Origin: Crenothrix polyspora
GTDB taxonomy: Bacteria > Pseudomonadota > Gammaproteobacteria > Methylococcales > Methylomonadaceae
Length of the DNA stretch: 33,558 bases
Direction: 5' to 3'
Assembly (NCBI RefSeq): GCF_900163755.1
Contig: NZ_FUKI01000142.1
Coordinates: 1-33,558, forward strand
Below, in pieces: positions 24,311 to 31,796 of this stretch (positions are counted from its first letter, which is position 1; the number at the start of each line of letters is the position of its first letter). The notes below the pieces were generated by a model. The model searched no databases. It saw only the letters and a program-made list of their open reading frames with translations, and was not told the DNA's origin. Made by a program: the position numbers and the translations under genes.

Positions 24311-25687
24311 ATGTATGCGACTTACCTGTATCGGCACAGTCCTGTGTGGGCACAAGAGTTATTAATTTCTGGCTCTAGCATTATCCAAAAAATACTACGC
24401 GAAAGTCTCGTCTTTAAAAAAATGCTGGCAGAAACGGAAGCCAGGCAATATTGGTCTACCGAGCAACTTAACCAGTGGCGTGATGATCAATTACGCATCA
24501 TTTTACATCGCGCACAAACAGTAGTGCCTTACTATCGTCAGCATTATGGGCATTTGTCACTGGCACACGATGATCCGATAACACAGCTTGAGCGTTATTC
24601 CCTACTCCACAAAAACCATATTATTAATGCGCCTAATGCGTTTCTAGCAACAGATATTCATGGTTATCGACATGTCTCAAGCAAAACCAGCGGCACAACG
24701 GGTACACCGTTAACCGTATACAAAACCTTTAATTCAATCAATAGAGAAAATGCTTTTGTGTGGCGACAAATGCACTGGGCGAATTTTCACCAAGGTGAAA
24801 AAATGGCCACTTTGTTCGGTGCGCTTGTCGTTCCAGAACCTCGTCACAGTAAATCAACCGTCTTTTGGCGTATGGATCGGGCGGCTAATATCTTATTTAT
24901 GTCCTCGTACCACCTTGCTGAGCAAAACATACCCGCATACCTTTCCGCACTACGCCGTTTTGATCCAGCCATCATACGGGCGTATCCCTCTTCAATCAGT
25001 TACCTAGCTAACTGGCTGTGGCATCGTGGTCAACATGCGCAGCTACCGTCATTAAAAAGTATTACAACCTCTTCTGAAACTTTATCAACGTTACAGCGTG
25101 AGCGTATAGAAACAACATTTGGCGTTAAGGTGTTTGATTGGTATGGTGGCTCTGAACGCGTTGCAGCCATTGGAACCTGTGAATACGGCCACTACCATGT
25201 TATAGAAGATTATGGTTATGTAGAATTTGGCCCACGGTTAAGTAATGGCTTTTGTGAGATCATTGGCACAGGGTTTATTAATCATTTAATGCCATTAATT
25301 CGCTACGCCACAGGAGACTTAGTGGAATTAGATAATAGCCATGAGCCGTGTACTTGCGGTCGTGTATTCCGGCGGGTGAAACGGATCATGGGGCGTTTGA
25401 ACGACGTTATAAAAACCCCTGATGGCCGCACGATTGGTCTTATTGACCCTATTTATAACGGCTTGTCAGAAATTTCCGAAGCGCAAGTGGTACAAAACAC
25501 CTTAGAGAGCATTGAAATTCGTGTGGTAACCGTCAATCAACACCCCTTAAGCCAAGACACCCGCACTCGCTTAATCAGTAATATTCGGGCGCGAGTGGGC
25601 TTGGATATGGATGTTCATGTGATTGAAATAGACAATTTACCACGCACTAATAACGGTAAGATACGTACGATTGTCAGCAATATTTAA
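24311..25687 (+). CDS. PaaK/CapK-like adenylate-forming ligase
   Basis: A 458-residue member of the phenylacetate-CoA ligase-like branch of the ANL superfamily. Motifs in order: SSKTSGTTGTPLTVYKT (phosphate loop, about 123-139), DWYGGSERVAAIG (aromatic-acid ligase A5 position, about 277), RYATGDLVEL, RVKRIMGRLNDVIKTPDGR, and near the end PRTNNGKIRTIV with the conserved catalytic Lys. Such proteins activate carboxylic acids as adenylates; many stand-alone members lie in polysaccharide or secondary-metabolite loci and attach acyl groups. No other phenylacetate or polysaccharide gene is near, so the substrate is unknown. It has its own promoter and a following hairpin. Confidence 0.85.
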   Translation: MYATYLYRHSPVWAQELLISGSSIIQKILRESLVFKKMLAETEARQYWSTEQLNQWRDDQLRIILHRAQTVVPYYRQHYGHLSLAHDDPITQLERYSLLHKNHIINAPNAFLATDIHGYRHVSSKTSGTTGTPLTVYKTFNSINRENAFVWRQMHWANFHQGEKMATLFGALVVPEPRHSKSTVFWRMDRAANILFMSSYHLAEQNIPAYLSALRRFDPAIIRAYPSSISYLANWLWHRGQHAQLPSLKSITTSSETLSTLQRERIETTFGVKVFDWYGGSERVAAIGTCEYGHYHVIEDYGYVEFGPRLSNGFCEIIGTGFINHLMPLIRYATGDLVELDNSHEPCTCGRVFRRVKRIMGRLNDVIKTPDGRTIGLIDPIYNGLSEISEAQVVQNTLESIEIRVVTVNQHPLSQDTRTRLISNIRARVGLDMDVHVIEIDNLPRTNNGKIRTIVSNI

Positions 25688-25694
25688 CAGCCCC

Positions 25695-25720
25695 GGCTAT
25701 CCAACTTCCGATAGCCTATT
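25695..25720 (+). terminator. Likely terminator between the ligase and guanine deaminase genes
   Basis: GGCTATC (25695-25701) pairs with GATAGCC (25710-25716) around an 8-base loop and is followed by TATTT. It sits between converging genes. The short stem and interrupted T run make it moderate. Confidence 0.55.
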
Positions 25721-25725
25721 TACCG

Positions 25726-26193
25726 CTAATACAACACCTTATCTTTTTTTTCTGACCACGCTTTAAACGGCTGTGTATCATTAAGCCCTGTTACATGGTG
25801 CATAGGAATACTGCGCTCGGCTGGCAAAAGTGCGATTTGATCATAAATAAAGCTATCATCAAACTGCGCTTGCGCGGCATCATGCCGACTGCATGCAAAA
25901 TACACGGTTGCCAAACGCGCCCAATAAATCGCCCCCAAGCACATAGGGCACGGCTCGCAACTGGTGTATAAAATACAATCACGCAATTGAAAACTGTTCA
26001 GCTTGGTACACGCCAAACGTATCGTCATAATTTCTGCGTGCGCAGTTGGATCATTATTTTGCGTTACCTTATTACCACTCGCCGCTATTATCTGCTTATC
26101 TTTAACAATAACCGCGCCATAGGGGCCGCCTGCACCGGTTTCAACATTATCCAGCGCCAACGCAATGGCTTGTTGTAAAAACTGCGTGTGCAT
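25726..26193 (-). CDS. Guanine deaminase (CDA-fold)
   Basis: A 155-residue cytidine-deaminase-fold enzyme, closest in pattern to the small guanine deaminase (GuaD) of Bacillus subtilis, which converts guanine to xanthine. The Zn ligands and catalytic Glu are His52 and Glu54 in PTAHAEIMTIR, and Cys82 and Cys85 in TSCEPCPMCLGAIYWAR. The GuaD-like FDDSFIYDQI segment and the C-terminal PFKAWSEKKDKVLY distinguish it from TadA, which lacks that tail. It begins one base after the metA stop and ends a minus-strand operon. The operon gives no obvious purine context. Confidence 0.88.
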   Translation of the reverse strand: MHTQFLQQAIALALDNVETGAGGPYGAVIVKDKQIIAASGNKVTQNNDPTAHAEIMTIRLACTKLNSFQLRDCILYTSCEPCPMCLGAIYWARLATVYFACSRHDAAQAQFDDSFIYDQIALLPAERSIPMHHVTGLNDTQPFKAWSEKKDKVLY

Positions 26194-26194
26194 C

Positions 26195-27259
26195 TTATAA
26201 ACCTAACGGGTTATTCGGATCAACACCATCCATAAAAGGATAGCGTCGATCTTGGTGAGTAATCTGATAAATCTTCCCTAGCCAATTATTAAACACCGCT
26301 TTCGCAGTATCGCACCAAGTATTATCAAGATGCTCTAAAACCAACTGTTCAGGAAATGCCGGTAATACCTGTTTTAAATCACGAGCGTGTGTTACGTGCA
26401 GTTGATAAGCGGCAAACACCTGACACACGCTCGCATTAAAATAGTTGTCCGGAAACGGTGGATAGTCGTCGATTTCACGGTGATAAAACCGCAACACCTC
26501 GCGCTTGTACTCTTTTAACAAACTGATGTCGTCATACTCTGGATGACCTTGAAAAAACACAATACGGAAACCGTCTGGACTAACCGCCAAATGTACACCG
26601 GCATCACTACTGACCGCCAACACTTTTAAACCATGTTGTTCCATATCACCACGAAATACTTCGTTAAAACGCGAATGCGGCACATCAAAACGGCTATTAA
26701 TTTCAGCAACCAACGGATGCTTGCGATCAGTTAATTTATGAGAAAACACCCCCCAGCGTTTAGCCGGCAAGCGTGTGCGCTCAATACCATAGCAATATTG
26801 AATCACCGCATGGGTGGCTAAACACGAACACAGCACCGATGTCACATTTTCTTTGGCCCATGTAAATACTTCCATTAAAGGTAACCAAAAATCTTCTTCG
26901 TGTAATTTTGTACCGATCACATTAGCGCCACTGATAATCAGCGCATCCAAACCGTCATGTTTTATTTTTGCAAACGACTCGTAATATTTATCAATGTGCG
27001 CCTGTGCGTGCGGGCTTCTTTGCAAGCCCTCAATGGTAAATGGATGAATATGAAACTGCACGATTTGATTGCATGCACCCACCAAACGAAAAAACTGCCG
27101 CTCAGTCGCTTCCAGTGCGGCATCTGGCATCATATTCAGTAAACCAATGTGTATCTCTCGAATATCTTGCTGCCCCGCACGATAAGACGACAACACCTCT
27201 TCGCCCTCTTCGCGCAAGCGCTCAAATGTCGGTAAATTAGTATGAGCAACTAACGGCAT
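26195..27259 (-). CDS. metA: Homoserine O-acyltransferase (MetA/HTS family)
   Basis: A 354-residue enzyme of the first committed methionine step, acylating homoserine. The class I glutamine-amidotransferase-like fold shows REIHIGLLNMMPDAALEATERQF, the nucleophile Cys146 in CSCLATHAVIQY, and the catalytic His in FFQGHPEYDDIS. The E. coli enzyme has 309 residues; the extra length is at the C-terminus (VFNNWLGKIYQITH and after). The specificity region, GAPxE or GAPxG in usual members, reads GANVIG, so acetyl versus succinyl transfer is uncertain. I start at 27259 (MPLVAHTN), with GAGAGG upstream; a longer frame would overlap the preceding gene. It lies 20 bp after the ATPase gene and is one base from the guanine deaminase gene. 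Confidence 0.9.
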   Translation of the reverse strand: MPLVAHTNLPTFERLREEGEEVLSSYRAGQQDIREIHIGLLNMMPDAALEATERQFFRLVGACNQIVQFHIHPFTIEGLQRSPHAQAHIDKYYESFAKIKHDGLDALIISGANVIGTKLHEEDFWLPLMEVFTWAKENVTSVLCSCLATHAVIQYCYGIERTRLPAKRWGVFSHKLTDRKHPLVAEINSRFDVPHSRFNEVFRGDMEQHGLKVLAVSSDAGVHLAVSPDGFRIVFFQGHPEYDDISLLKEYKREVLRFYHREIDDYPPFPDNYFNASVCQVFAAYQLHVTHARDLKQVLPAFPEQLVLEHLDNTWCDTAKAVFNNWLGKIYQITHQDRRYPFMDGVDPNNPLGL

Positions 27260-27278
27260 AGCAGTAACACGCCTCTCA

Positions 27279-28124
27279 TTACGCTTGCGCGGCCAAGGCG
27301 TTGGACACCAAGCGAAAAAAATCATCCTCGTTATTAATGCTTGCTACATCACCCGCATCCAGTGTATAGCCGTATTGCGTAGCAATGGCCTCATAACGTG
27401 GCAACCGTGATCTAAACAATTCAGGAAAAACCCAGGATACGAAATCATCCGGTGGGATATGCTCAGGCGTTGCATACTGATGTAATGCCATAAATTCAGC
27501 TAGCTTTTCATCCAAAAAACTTTCCCTATAATACAATGGCTTAGGGTCTGATTTTGCCCGTGCTACAATGGTTTTTTCTAAATCCGGTGAGATTTTAATG
27601 TATAAAATCAAGGTTTCTTGCGCTAGTTTTTCTAATACGTCGGGCGCATCCAGCTCGCAGACACTGCCACCCGCATCATTAATAAAATGCTTGTAACCGT
27701 AAATATCCTCAGCTTTGTGGATAAATTCAGGCACATCATACATCGCGGCAATCTCGGCCTGATGATGCAATTTTTGACGACGCTTAAATTCTTGTAGCGA
27801 TAAGCCCCCTAAAGCAGGATCGCCAAGCTTGCTTAAAAAGCTTGATACTGGGGCTAAATTATTAACGGTAATGCCGCTGCGGATGTAAATGGAATCAGTT
27901 AATAACAATTCGCGCAAAAACGGCACACTCATCGCCTGACGTTTAATATTATCTAAAATTGGCTCTTGCAAATATTTTGTGCCGATACGGTAGTCACCCG
28001 AATAATGAAACCATTTACTTTTGGGCAGTTTATTGGCCAAAGTTGTTTTGCCAGCACCGGACATTGCCAATAAGGTAATGCGCTTCGATTGCCAATCCAT
28101 AAATTGCTGAGAAGTCATTCTCAT
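27279..28124 (-). CDS. P-loop ATPase/kinase-like protein of unknown function
   Basis: A 281-residue cytoplasmic protein. The Walker A motif is MSGAGKTTLANKL at about 20-32. After it comes HYSGDYRIGTKYLQEPI, and a later FINDAGGSVCELD (about 155-167) may be the Walker B-like acidic segment. The short P-loop at the very start and lack of AAA+ features suggest a nucleoside/shikimate-kinase-like fold, but no substrate motif is recognised. AGGAAA lies 7 bases before the start. It is between the small acidic protein (13 bp upstream) and metA (20 bp downstream) in one operon. Confidence 0.8.
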   Translation of the reverse strand: MRMTSQQFMDWQSKRITLLAMSGAGKTTLANKLPKSKWFHYSGDYRIGTKYLQEPILDNIKRQAMSVPFLRELLLTDSIYIRSGITVNNLAPVSSFLSKLGDPALGGLSLQEFKRRQKLHHQAEIAAMYDVPEFIHKAEDIYGYKHFINDAGGSVCELDAPDVLEKLAQETLILYIKISPDLEKTIVARAKSDPKPLYYRESFLDEKLAEFMALHQYATPEHIPPDDFVSWVFPELFRSRLPRYEAIATQYGYTLDAGDVASINNEDDFFRLVSNALAAQA

Positions 28125-28137
28125 AAGATTTTCCTAA

Positions 28138-28437
28138 CTAATCCAAGTAGTCTTCAAGATCCATATCTTCATCATTCGCCCGATGCTCATCCGTATCAGT
28201 GTAGCCCAAATCGTCGGATTCAATAACATCAAACGGGGCTGTCCAATCTTCTGGGTCTTCAATATAATCAAAGGTTGAATCATACCAGCTATCGTGATCG
28301 TATTCGCCAATATCGCCATTCATATACTGAACCTCAATGGAATCAGCATTTTCATCGATATTAATCACTTTGAACGTTAAATTATTCTCCAGATCTTTGT
28401 ACCAATTACCTATGCTGGGATCTGCTATTGTTGCCAT
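28138..28437 (-). CDS. Small acidic protein (possibly DUF6763 family)
   Basis: A 99-residue, strongly acidic soluble protein. The N-terminal half is ATIADPSIGNWYKDLENNLTFKVINIDE, then IEVQYMNGDIGEYDHDSWYD, a pattern like a small beta barrel; the C-terminal third is almost all Asp/Glu (HRANDEDMDLEDYLD). I think it belongs to a short gammaproteobacterial family listed as DUF6763, without known function. The start at 28437 (MATIADP) is favoured by GAGGCG just upstream; an in-frame ATG 12 bases earlier has no site. It is the first gene of the acidic protein-ATPase-metA-guanine deaminase operon. Confidence 0.72.
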   Translation of the reverse strand: MATIADPSIGNWYKDLENNLTFKVINIDENADSIEVQYMNGDIGEYDHDSWYDSTFDYIEDPEDWTAPFDVIESDDLGYTDTDEHRANDEDMDLEDYLD

Positions 28438-28796
28438 AGTGCGCCTCAATTCTCCAAAATAATGTCATTAAAATATTCTACGATATTACTCATACGATCA
28501 CAAAACTACGATTGTGGTAAGTATTCACCACCCCTTTTGAAAAAGAGGGGAACTGAATAATTACCGATTGTGTTCTGTTGACAGTGAACAAAAATATATT
28601 TTTTGATAAAAATAGCGTAATACCGTCTAAAAAATAGAACATTTTGCAAAAAAATACAAAATATTTTACAGAAAAAAATAATCTCTTTAATCGTCAGGCA
28701 TTATGCGGCCATAGCTATAACACAGCATACACGCTTTCTTGCCAATGCTCTCTGTGCTAGGATGGACAGTATATTTATTTATCGCAGGAGATCAAC
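28438..28796. other. Intergenic stretch of about 360 bp between divergent operons
   Basis: AT-rich sequence between the acidic-protein operon (minus) and the HerA-like gene (plus). It contains poly-A/T tracts at about 28590-28690 and an imperfect palindrome, CCCCTTTTGAAAAAGAGGGG (28532-28551), with no T run. I see no gene, tRNA or clear promoter pair. Promoters for both directions are expected here. Confidence 0.5.
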
Positions 28797-30263
28797 ATGC
28801 TGGAAATTTTAATTGGTGGCCAAAAGGGTACGCAAGTCATTATGGATGCGGCAATGGGTAATCGTCATGGCATGATTTCAGGGGCAACAGGCACCGGAAA
28901 AACAGTGACCTTGCAAACGATGGCAGAAGCCTTTTCCAAGATAGGTGTTCCGGTTTTTCTTGCTGATATTAAAGGCGATTTAACCGGTATTGCCTTAGCA
29001 GGCAGCGCCACAGACAAAGTTAACGAGCGCCTTCAGCAAATTGGCATCACTGGCTTTCAGCCACGCGGCAATCCGTCAGTATTTTGGGATATTTTTGGTA
29101 AAACCGGCCATCCAGTACGTACGACTATTTCCGACATGGGGCCGTTATTACTGAGTAATTTATTAGAATTAAACGACACCCAAACCGGCGTACTGTATAC
29201 CTGTTTTAAAATTGCCGATGATAACGGCATGTTGCTATTAGATTTAAAAGACTTACGTGCCATGCTAAGCTGGATGGGTGATAATGCCAAAGAACTTCAG
29301 GCAGAATACGGCAATGTTGCATCGGCCAGTTTGGGCGCTATTCAACGGCAATTACTGGTACTGGAAGAACAGGGTGCTGATGATTTTTTTGGCGAGCCAG
29401 CACTTAAATTAGCCGATTTTTGTAAGACGGACTTTTCTGGCAACGGTGTTATCAGTGTTTTAGATGCCACAGTACTAACCAGTAAATCGCCCAAGCTCTA
29501 CGCTACATTTTTGCTCTGGTTATTATCTGAGCTATATGAAAATTTCCCTGAAGTGGGTAATGCAGACCGCCCTAAGCTGGTATTATTTTTTGACGAAGCG
29601 CATTTATTGTTTGATCAAGCACCTAAAGCCTTAACCGACAAAATCGAACAAATCGTGCGCTTAATTCGCTCCAAAGGCGTGGGCGTATACTTCATTAGTC
29701 AAAGTCCGTTAGACATCCCAGAAGACATTCTAGGACAGCTAGGGCTTAAAATTCAACATGCACTCAGGGCATTTACCCCAAAAGATCAGCAGGTGGTTAA
29801 AAGCGTTGCAGAAAATTTCCGCAGCAATCCTGCCATTAACACAGTGGAAGCCATTCAGGAACTTAAAACCGGCGAAGCGCTGGTATCTATACTCAATAAA
29901 GATGGCAGCCCCACACCGGTTGAACGTATTTTTATTCGCCCCCCAGAGTCTCAATTAGGCCCTGCTACAGCTGAACAACGTGCTGATATTATCAGTCGAT
30001 CACCCTTCAATGGCCAATACGAGCAAGTTGTCGATAGGGAGTCAGCCTACGAAATGCTCAAAAACAAAGCCACACAACAAGCGGCAGCAGATGAAATCGA
30101 CAGGAATAATGATGCTGCGCGACCAAAAACCAGCGCAAGCGCACGTAATAGACAATCCGTGGCCGAGGTATTAATGAAAAGCGCAGCTCGCACTCTGGGC
30201 AGTACTGTTGGCAGGCAAATCGTTCGTGGCTTACTGGGCTCACTGCTCGGCAGTCGCCGGTAA
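28797..30263 (+). CDS. HerA-like ATPase, DUF853 (YjgR-type)
   Basis: A 488-residue cytoplasmic ATPase of the HerA/FtsK superfamily. Walker A is GATGTGKT at 29-36 and Walker B is LVLFFDEAHLLF near 260. Between them, ADIKGDLTGIA and PSVFWDIFGKTGHPVRTTIS are typical of the YjgR/DUF853 branch, and QSPLDIPEDILGQLGLKIQHALRAFTPKDQQ is its signature. The last 70 residues are low in conservation and basic (Ser/Arg-rich, ending GSLLGSRR). AGGAGA before the ATG is an excellent site. Family members are called putative DNA helicases or translocases, but the function is not established; there is no NurA nuclease partner nearby. Confidence 0.92.
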   Translation: MLEILIGGQKGTQVIMDAAMGNRHGMISGATGTGKTVTLQTMAEAFSKIGVPVFLADIKGDLTGIALAGSATDKVNERLQQIGITGFQPRGNPSVFWDIFGKTGHPVRTTISDMGPLLLSNLLELNDTQTGVLYTCFKIADDNGMLLLDLKDLRAMLSWMGDNAKELQAEYGNVASASLGAIQRQLLVLEEQGADDFFGEPALKLADFCKTDFSGNGVISVLDATVLTSKSPKLYATFLLWLLSELYENFPEVGNADRPKLVLFFDEAHLLFDQAPKALTDKIEQIVRLIRSKGVGVYFISQSPLDIPEDILGQLGLKIQHALRAFTPKDQQVVKSVAENFRSNPAINTVEAIQELKTGEALVSILNKDGSPTPVERIFIRPPESQLGPATAEQRADIISRSPFNGQYEQVVDRESAYEMLKNKATQQAAADEIDRNNDAARPKTSASARNRQSVAEVLMKSAARTLGSTVGRQIVRGLLGSLLGSRR

Positions 30264-30373
30264 TTGCATAGCGCAGAGGCCACTTTTGTCTCTCTGGCAA
30301 CAGCGTAACAACATTAGCCACTCTACATACCTGATTATGGTGTTGCCATGCACATTGAGCAGGCTGCACTGCC

Positions 30374-31090
30374 TTATATTAGGGTATTTAAAATAGCATT
30401 TTTTTTAGCGACAAAGCTTACTATCGCTGTTTTTAGTGTGTCAAAATGGCCGATAACCGTTTGATAATCTTTATGTAATAAACAATTTTCCAAGGCATAC
30501 GCTTGTTGTTGCATATCACTAAAGCCACAAAAACCGACAGAGCCATGCAATTTATGAGTAATTTCTAATGCTACTTTATAGTGTTGCTGTTGCAGGGCGA
30601 TATCGATGTCATGTATTTGTTGTGGTAACTCGATAAATAATTTTTTAAATATAACAATTGCCAGATTTTTATTATTTTGAGTTTTATCTAGCAAAATTTG
30701 AATATACTCAGGCTCAGCAAGGCTGTTGGTATTTTTTTGTCGCCTGATAAATTGCTCTATTGCATCAACATTTATTGGTTTCAACCAACAGCCAACCACC
30801 TGTAATACCTCATAACGCGCTTTCAAATGGCTTTCATGCGCTTCTAGCATCACAATAACCGGTGCTTTGCAGTTAAGTCCGCTGGCGCTGTTTACAAGGC
30901 TAATCACCTCCTCTTCTGCCAGCACCGTATCGAGCAAAATCAACTGAAAACGGGTATATAACAAGGCAATTAAGGCTTCGTTTTCGTTATTTGCAACGGT
31001 AACAGACACATCTGGCCAGCGTTGTGACAGTTTGGTATAGCACGAATGATGATTGTCGTACTCTATGAGTAATAAGTTAAATTGTTCCAT
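30374..31090 (-). CDS. Receiver-like plus Hpt phosphotransfer protein
   Basis: A 238-residue soluble signalling protein. Residues 1-115 resemble a response-regulator receiver: phosphoacceptor Asp54 in LILLDTVL and Lys104-Pro105 in CWLKPIN. The acidic pair, normally DD near residue 11, reads EYD (10-12), so Mg binding may be weakened. Residues about 125-238 form an Hpt domain; the phospho-histidine is His179 in THKLHGSVGFCGF. REC-Hpt is the C-terminal layout of hybrid kinases such as BarA, here without a kinase, so it would relay phosphate from a separate kinase. No kinase is near. There is no clear Shine-Dalgarno, and a palindrome lies just upstream. Confidence 0.85.
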   Translation of the reverse strand: MEQFNLLLIEYDNHHSCYTKLSQRWPDVSVTVANNENEALIALLYTRFQLILLDTVLAEEEVISLVNSASGLNCKAPVIVMLEAHESHLKARYEVLQVVGCWLKPINVDAIEQFIRRQKNTNSLAEPEYIQILLDKTQNNKNLAIVIFKKLFIELPQQIHDIDIALQQQHYKVALEITHKLHGSVGFCGFSDMQQQAYALENCLLHKDYQTVIGHFDTLKTAIVSFVAKKNAILNTLI

Positions 31091-31102
31091 GAATATCGTT
31101 GA

Positions 31103-31118
31103 ATCTTGTTTACAAGAT
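31103..31118. promoter_or_regulatory. 16-bp palindrome just upstream of the REC-Hpt gene
   Basis: ATCTTGT and ACAAGAT are perfect 7-bp arms around TT. The site lies 13-28 bases before the start codon at 31090, in a position where a bound protein would block initiation. It is a good operator candidate, but no regulator gene is adjacent. Confidence 0.45.
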
Positions 31119-31128
31119 GCGTTTTTAT

Positions 31129-31145
31129 AAGCGCAAGCAGCGCTT
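31129..31145. terminator. Hairpin after the ASCH-like gene
   Basis: AAGCGC (31129-31134) pairs with GCGCTT (31140-31145) around AAGCA. It follows directly after the stop of the ASCH-like gene on the minus strand, as expected of its terminator, but the T run lies on the plus-strand side (31144-31149). Termination on the minus strand is therefore uncertain; it could stop antisense transcripts. Confidence 0.4.
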
Positions 31146-31147
31146 TT

Positions 31148-31477
31148 TTATAATTGCCGAACGAAACTGTGTACCCATGCCAAGCCTTCATCGTTCCAGA
31201 TCATACCTGCATGCATTTTTAAAATAATATTCTGGTAGCTTGCAAGGTCATCATAACCTTCGGCTTTGGCATGGGTATCGGTCATATCACCCAAGCTTTG
31301 CCGTTGTAAATCGGTTATAACAAACTTAATGTCTTCTAACACAAAGGTTTCTCCCGGCCAACCATAAACACCATGCCGCCGCTGCTCAGTTTTATTGCCC
31401 GCAATAGCAGCAGCCACTAATTTAGGATGGGTAATTAAACGTTCAATTCCGCAGGATTTTTCGGGCAAAGTTGTCAT
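31148..31477 (-). CDS. ASCH-domain-like protein
   Basis: A 109-residue soluble protein with the ASCH (PUA-like) pattern: LVAAAIAGNKTEQRRHGVYGWPGETFVLEDIKFVITDLQRQSLGDMTDTHAKAEGYDDLASYQNIILKMH. The GxKTxxRR and the acidic, glycine-containing GY-D-L segment are typical positions of the ligand groove. ASCH domains are thought to bind RNA or modified nucleotides, and small ones include the amidohydrolase YqfB; the specific role here is unknown. It lies between the small unknown gene (46 bp upstream) and the REC-Hpt gene (57 bp downstream). Confidence 0.75.
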   Translation of the reverse strand: MTTLPEKSCGIERLITHPKLVAAAIAGNKTEQRRHGVYGWPGETFVLEDIKFVITDLQRQSLGDMTDTHAKAEGYDDLASYQNIILKMHAGMIWNDEGLAWVHSFVRQL

Positions 31478-31523
31478 GAAGGCTCTCAGGGTATTTTAAC
31501 AAACGGCTTAATTCAGCAGACAC

Positions 31524-31736
31524 TTAGCAAAGTTTACTGTCGGAACAGCTTGTATTATCCAGCGTAAAGCCAGAATACTCAAGCGCTGCAATGTCTTCTT
31601 TGTCGATGCGTATTGGTAACACAATAATCACACTACTATTCTCGGCGGTTCGCGTTGTATTTATTGGCTTCTTGACTAAACTAAAAGCTAATCCGGAAAG
31701 CCACTTACTTTTCATGTAAGAAGCCAGCCGTTTCAT
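31524..31736 (-). CDS. Small hypothetical protein
   Basis: A 70-residue protein I do not recognise. The first 25 residues are basic and partly hydrophobic (KRLASYMKSKWLSGLAFSLVKK), then comes VIIVLPIRIDKEDIAALEYSGF and a Cys/Ser-rich tail (NTSCSDSKLC). AGGGTGG sits well before the ATG, which is the main reason to believe it. It is divergent from hypX with 60 bp between starts and may be cotranscribed with the ASCH-like gene. Confidence 0.5.
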   Translation of the reverse strand: MKRLASYMKSKWLSGLAFSLVKKPINTTRTAENSSVIIVLPIRIDKEDIAALEYSGFTLDNTSCSDSKLC

Positions 31737-31796
31737 TCACCACCCTAAACCAAACACAGGGCTTACACCTGCCTAGCCCAACAAGGATGCCTGGCT

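Noticed and set aside
28532-28551. CCCCTTTT/AAAAGAGGGG palindrome as a terminator
   Set aside because: It has an internal bulge, no T run and lies between divergent genes, where a terminator is not expected.
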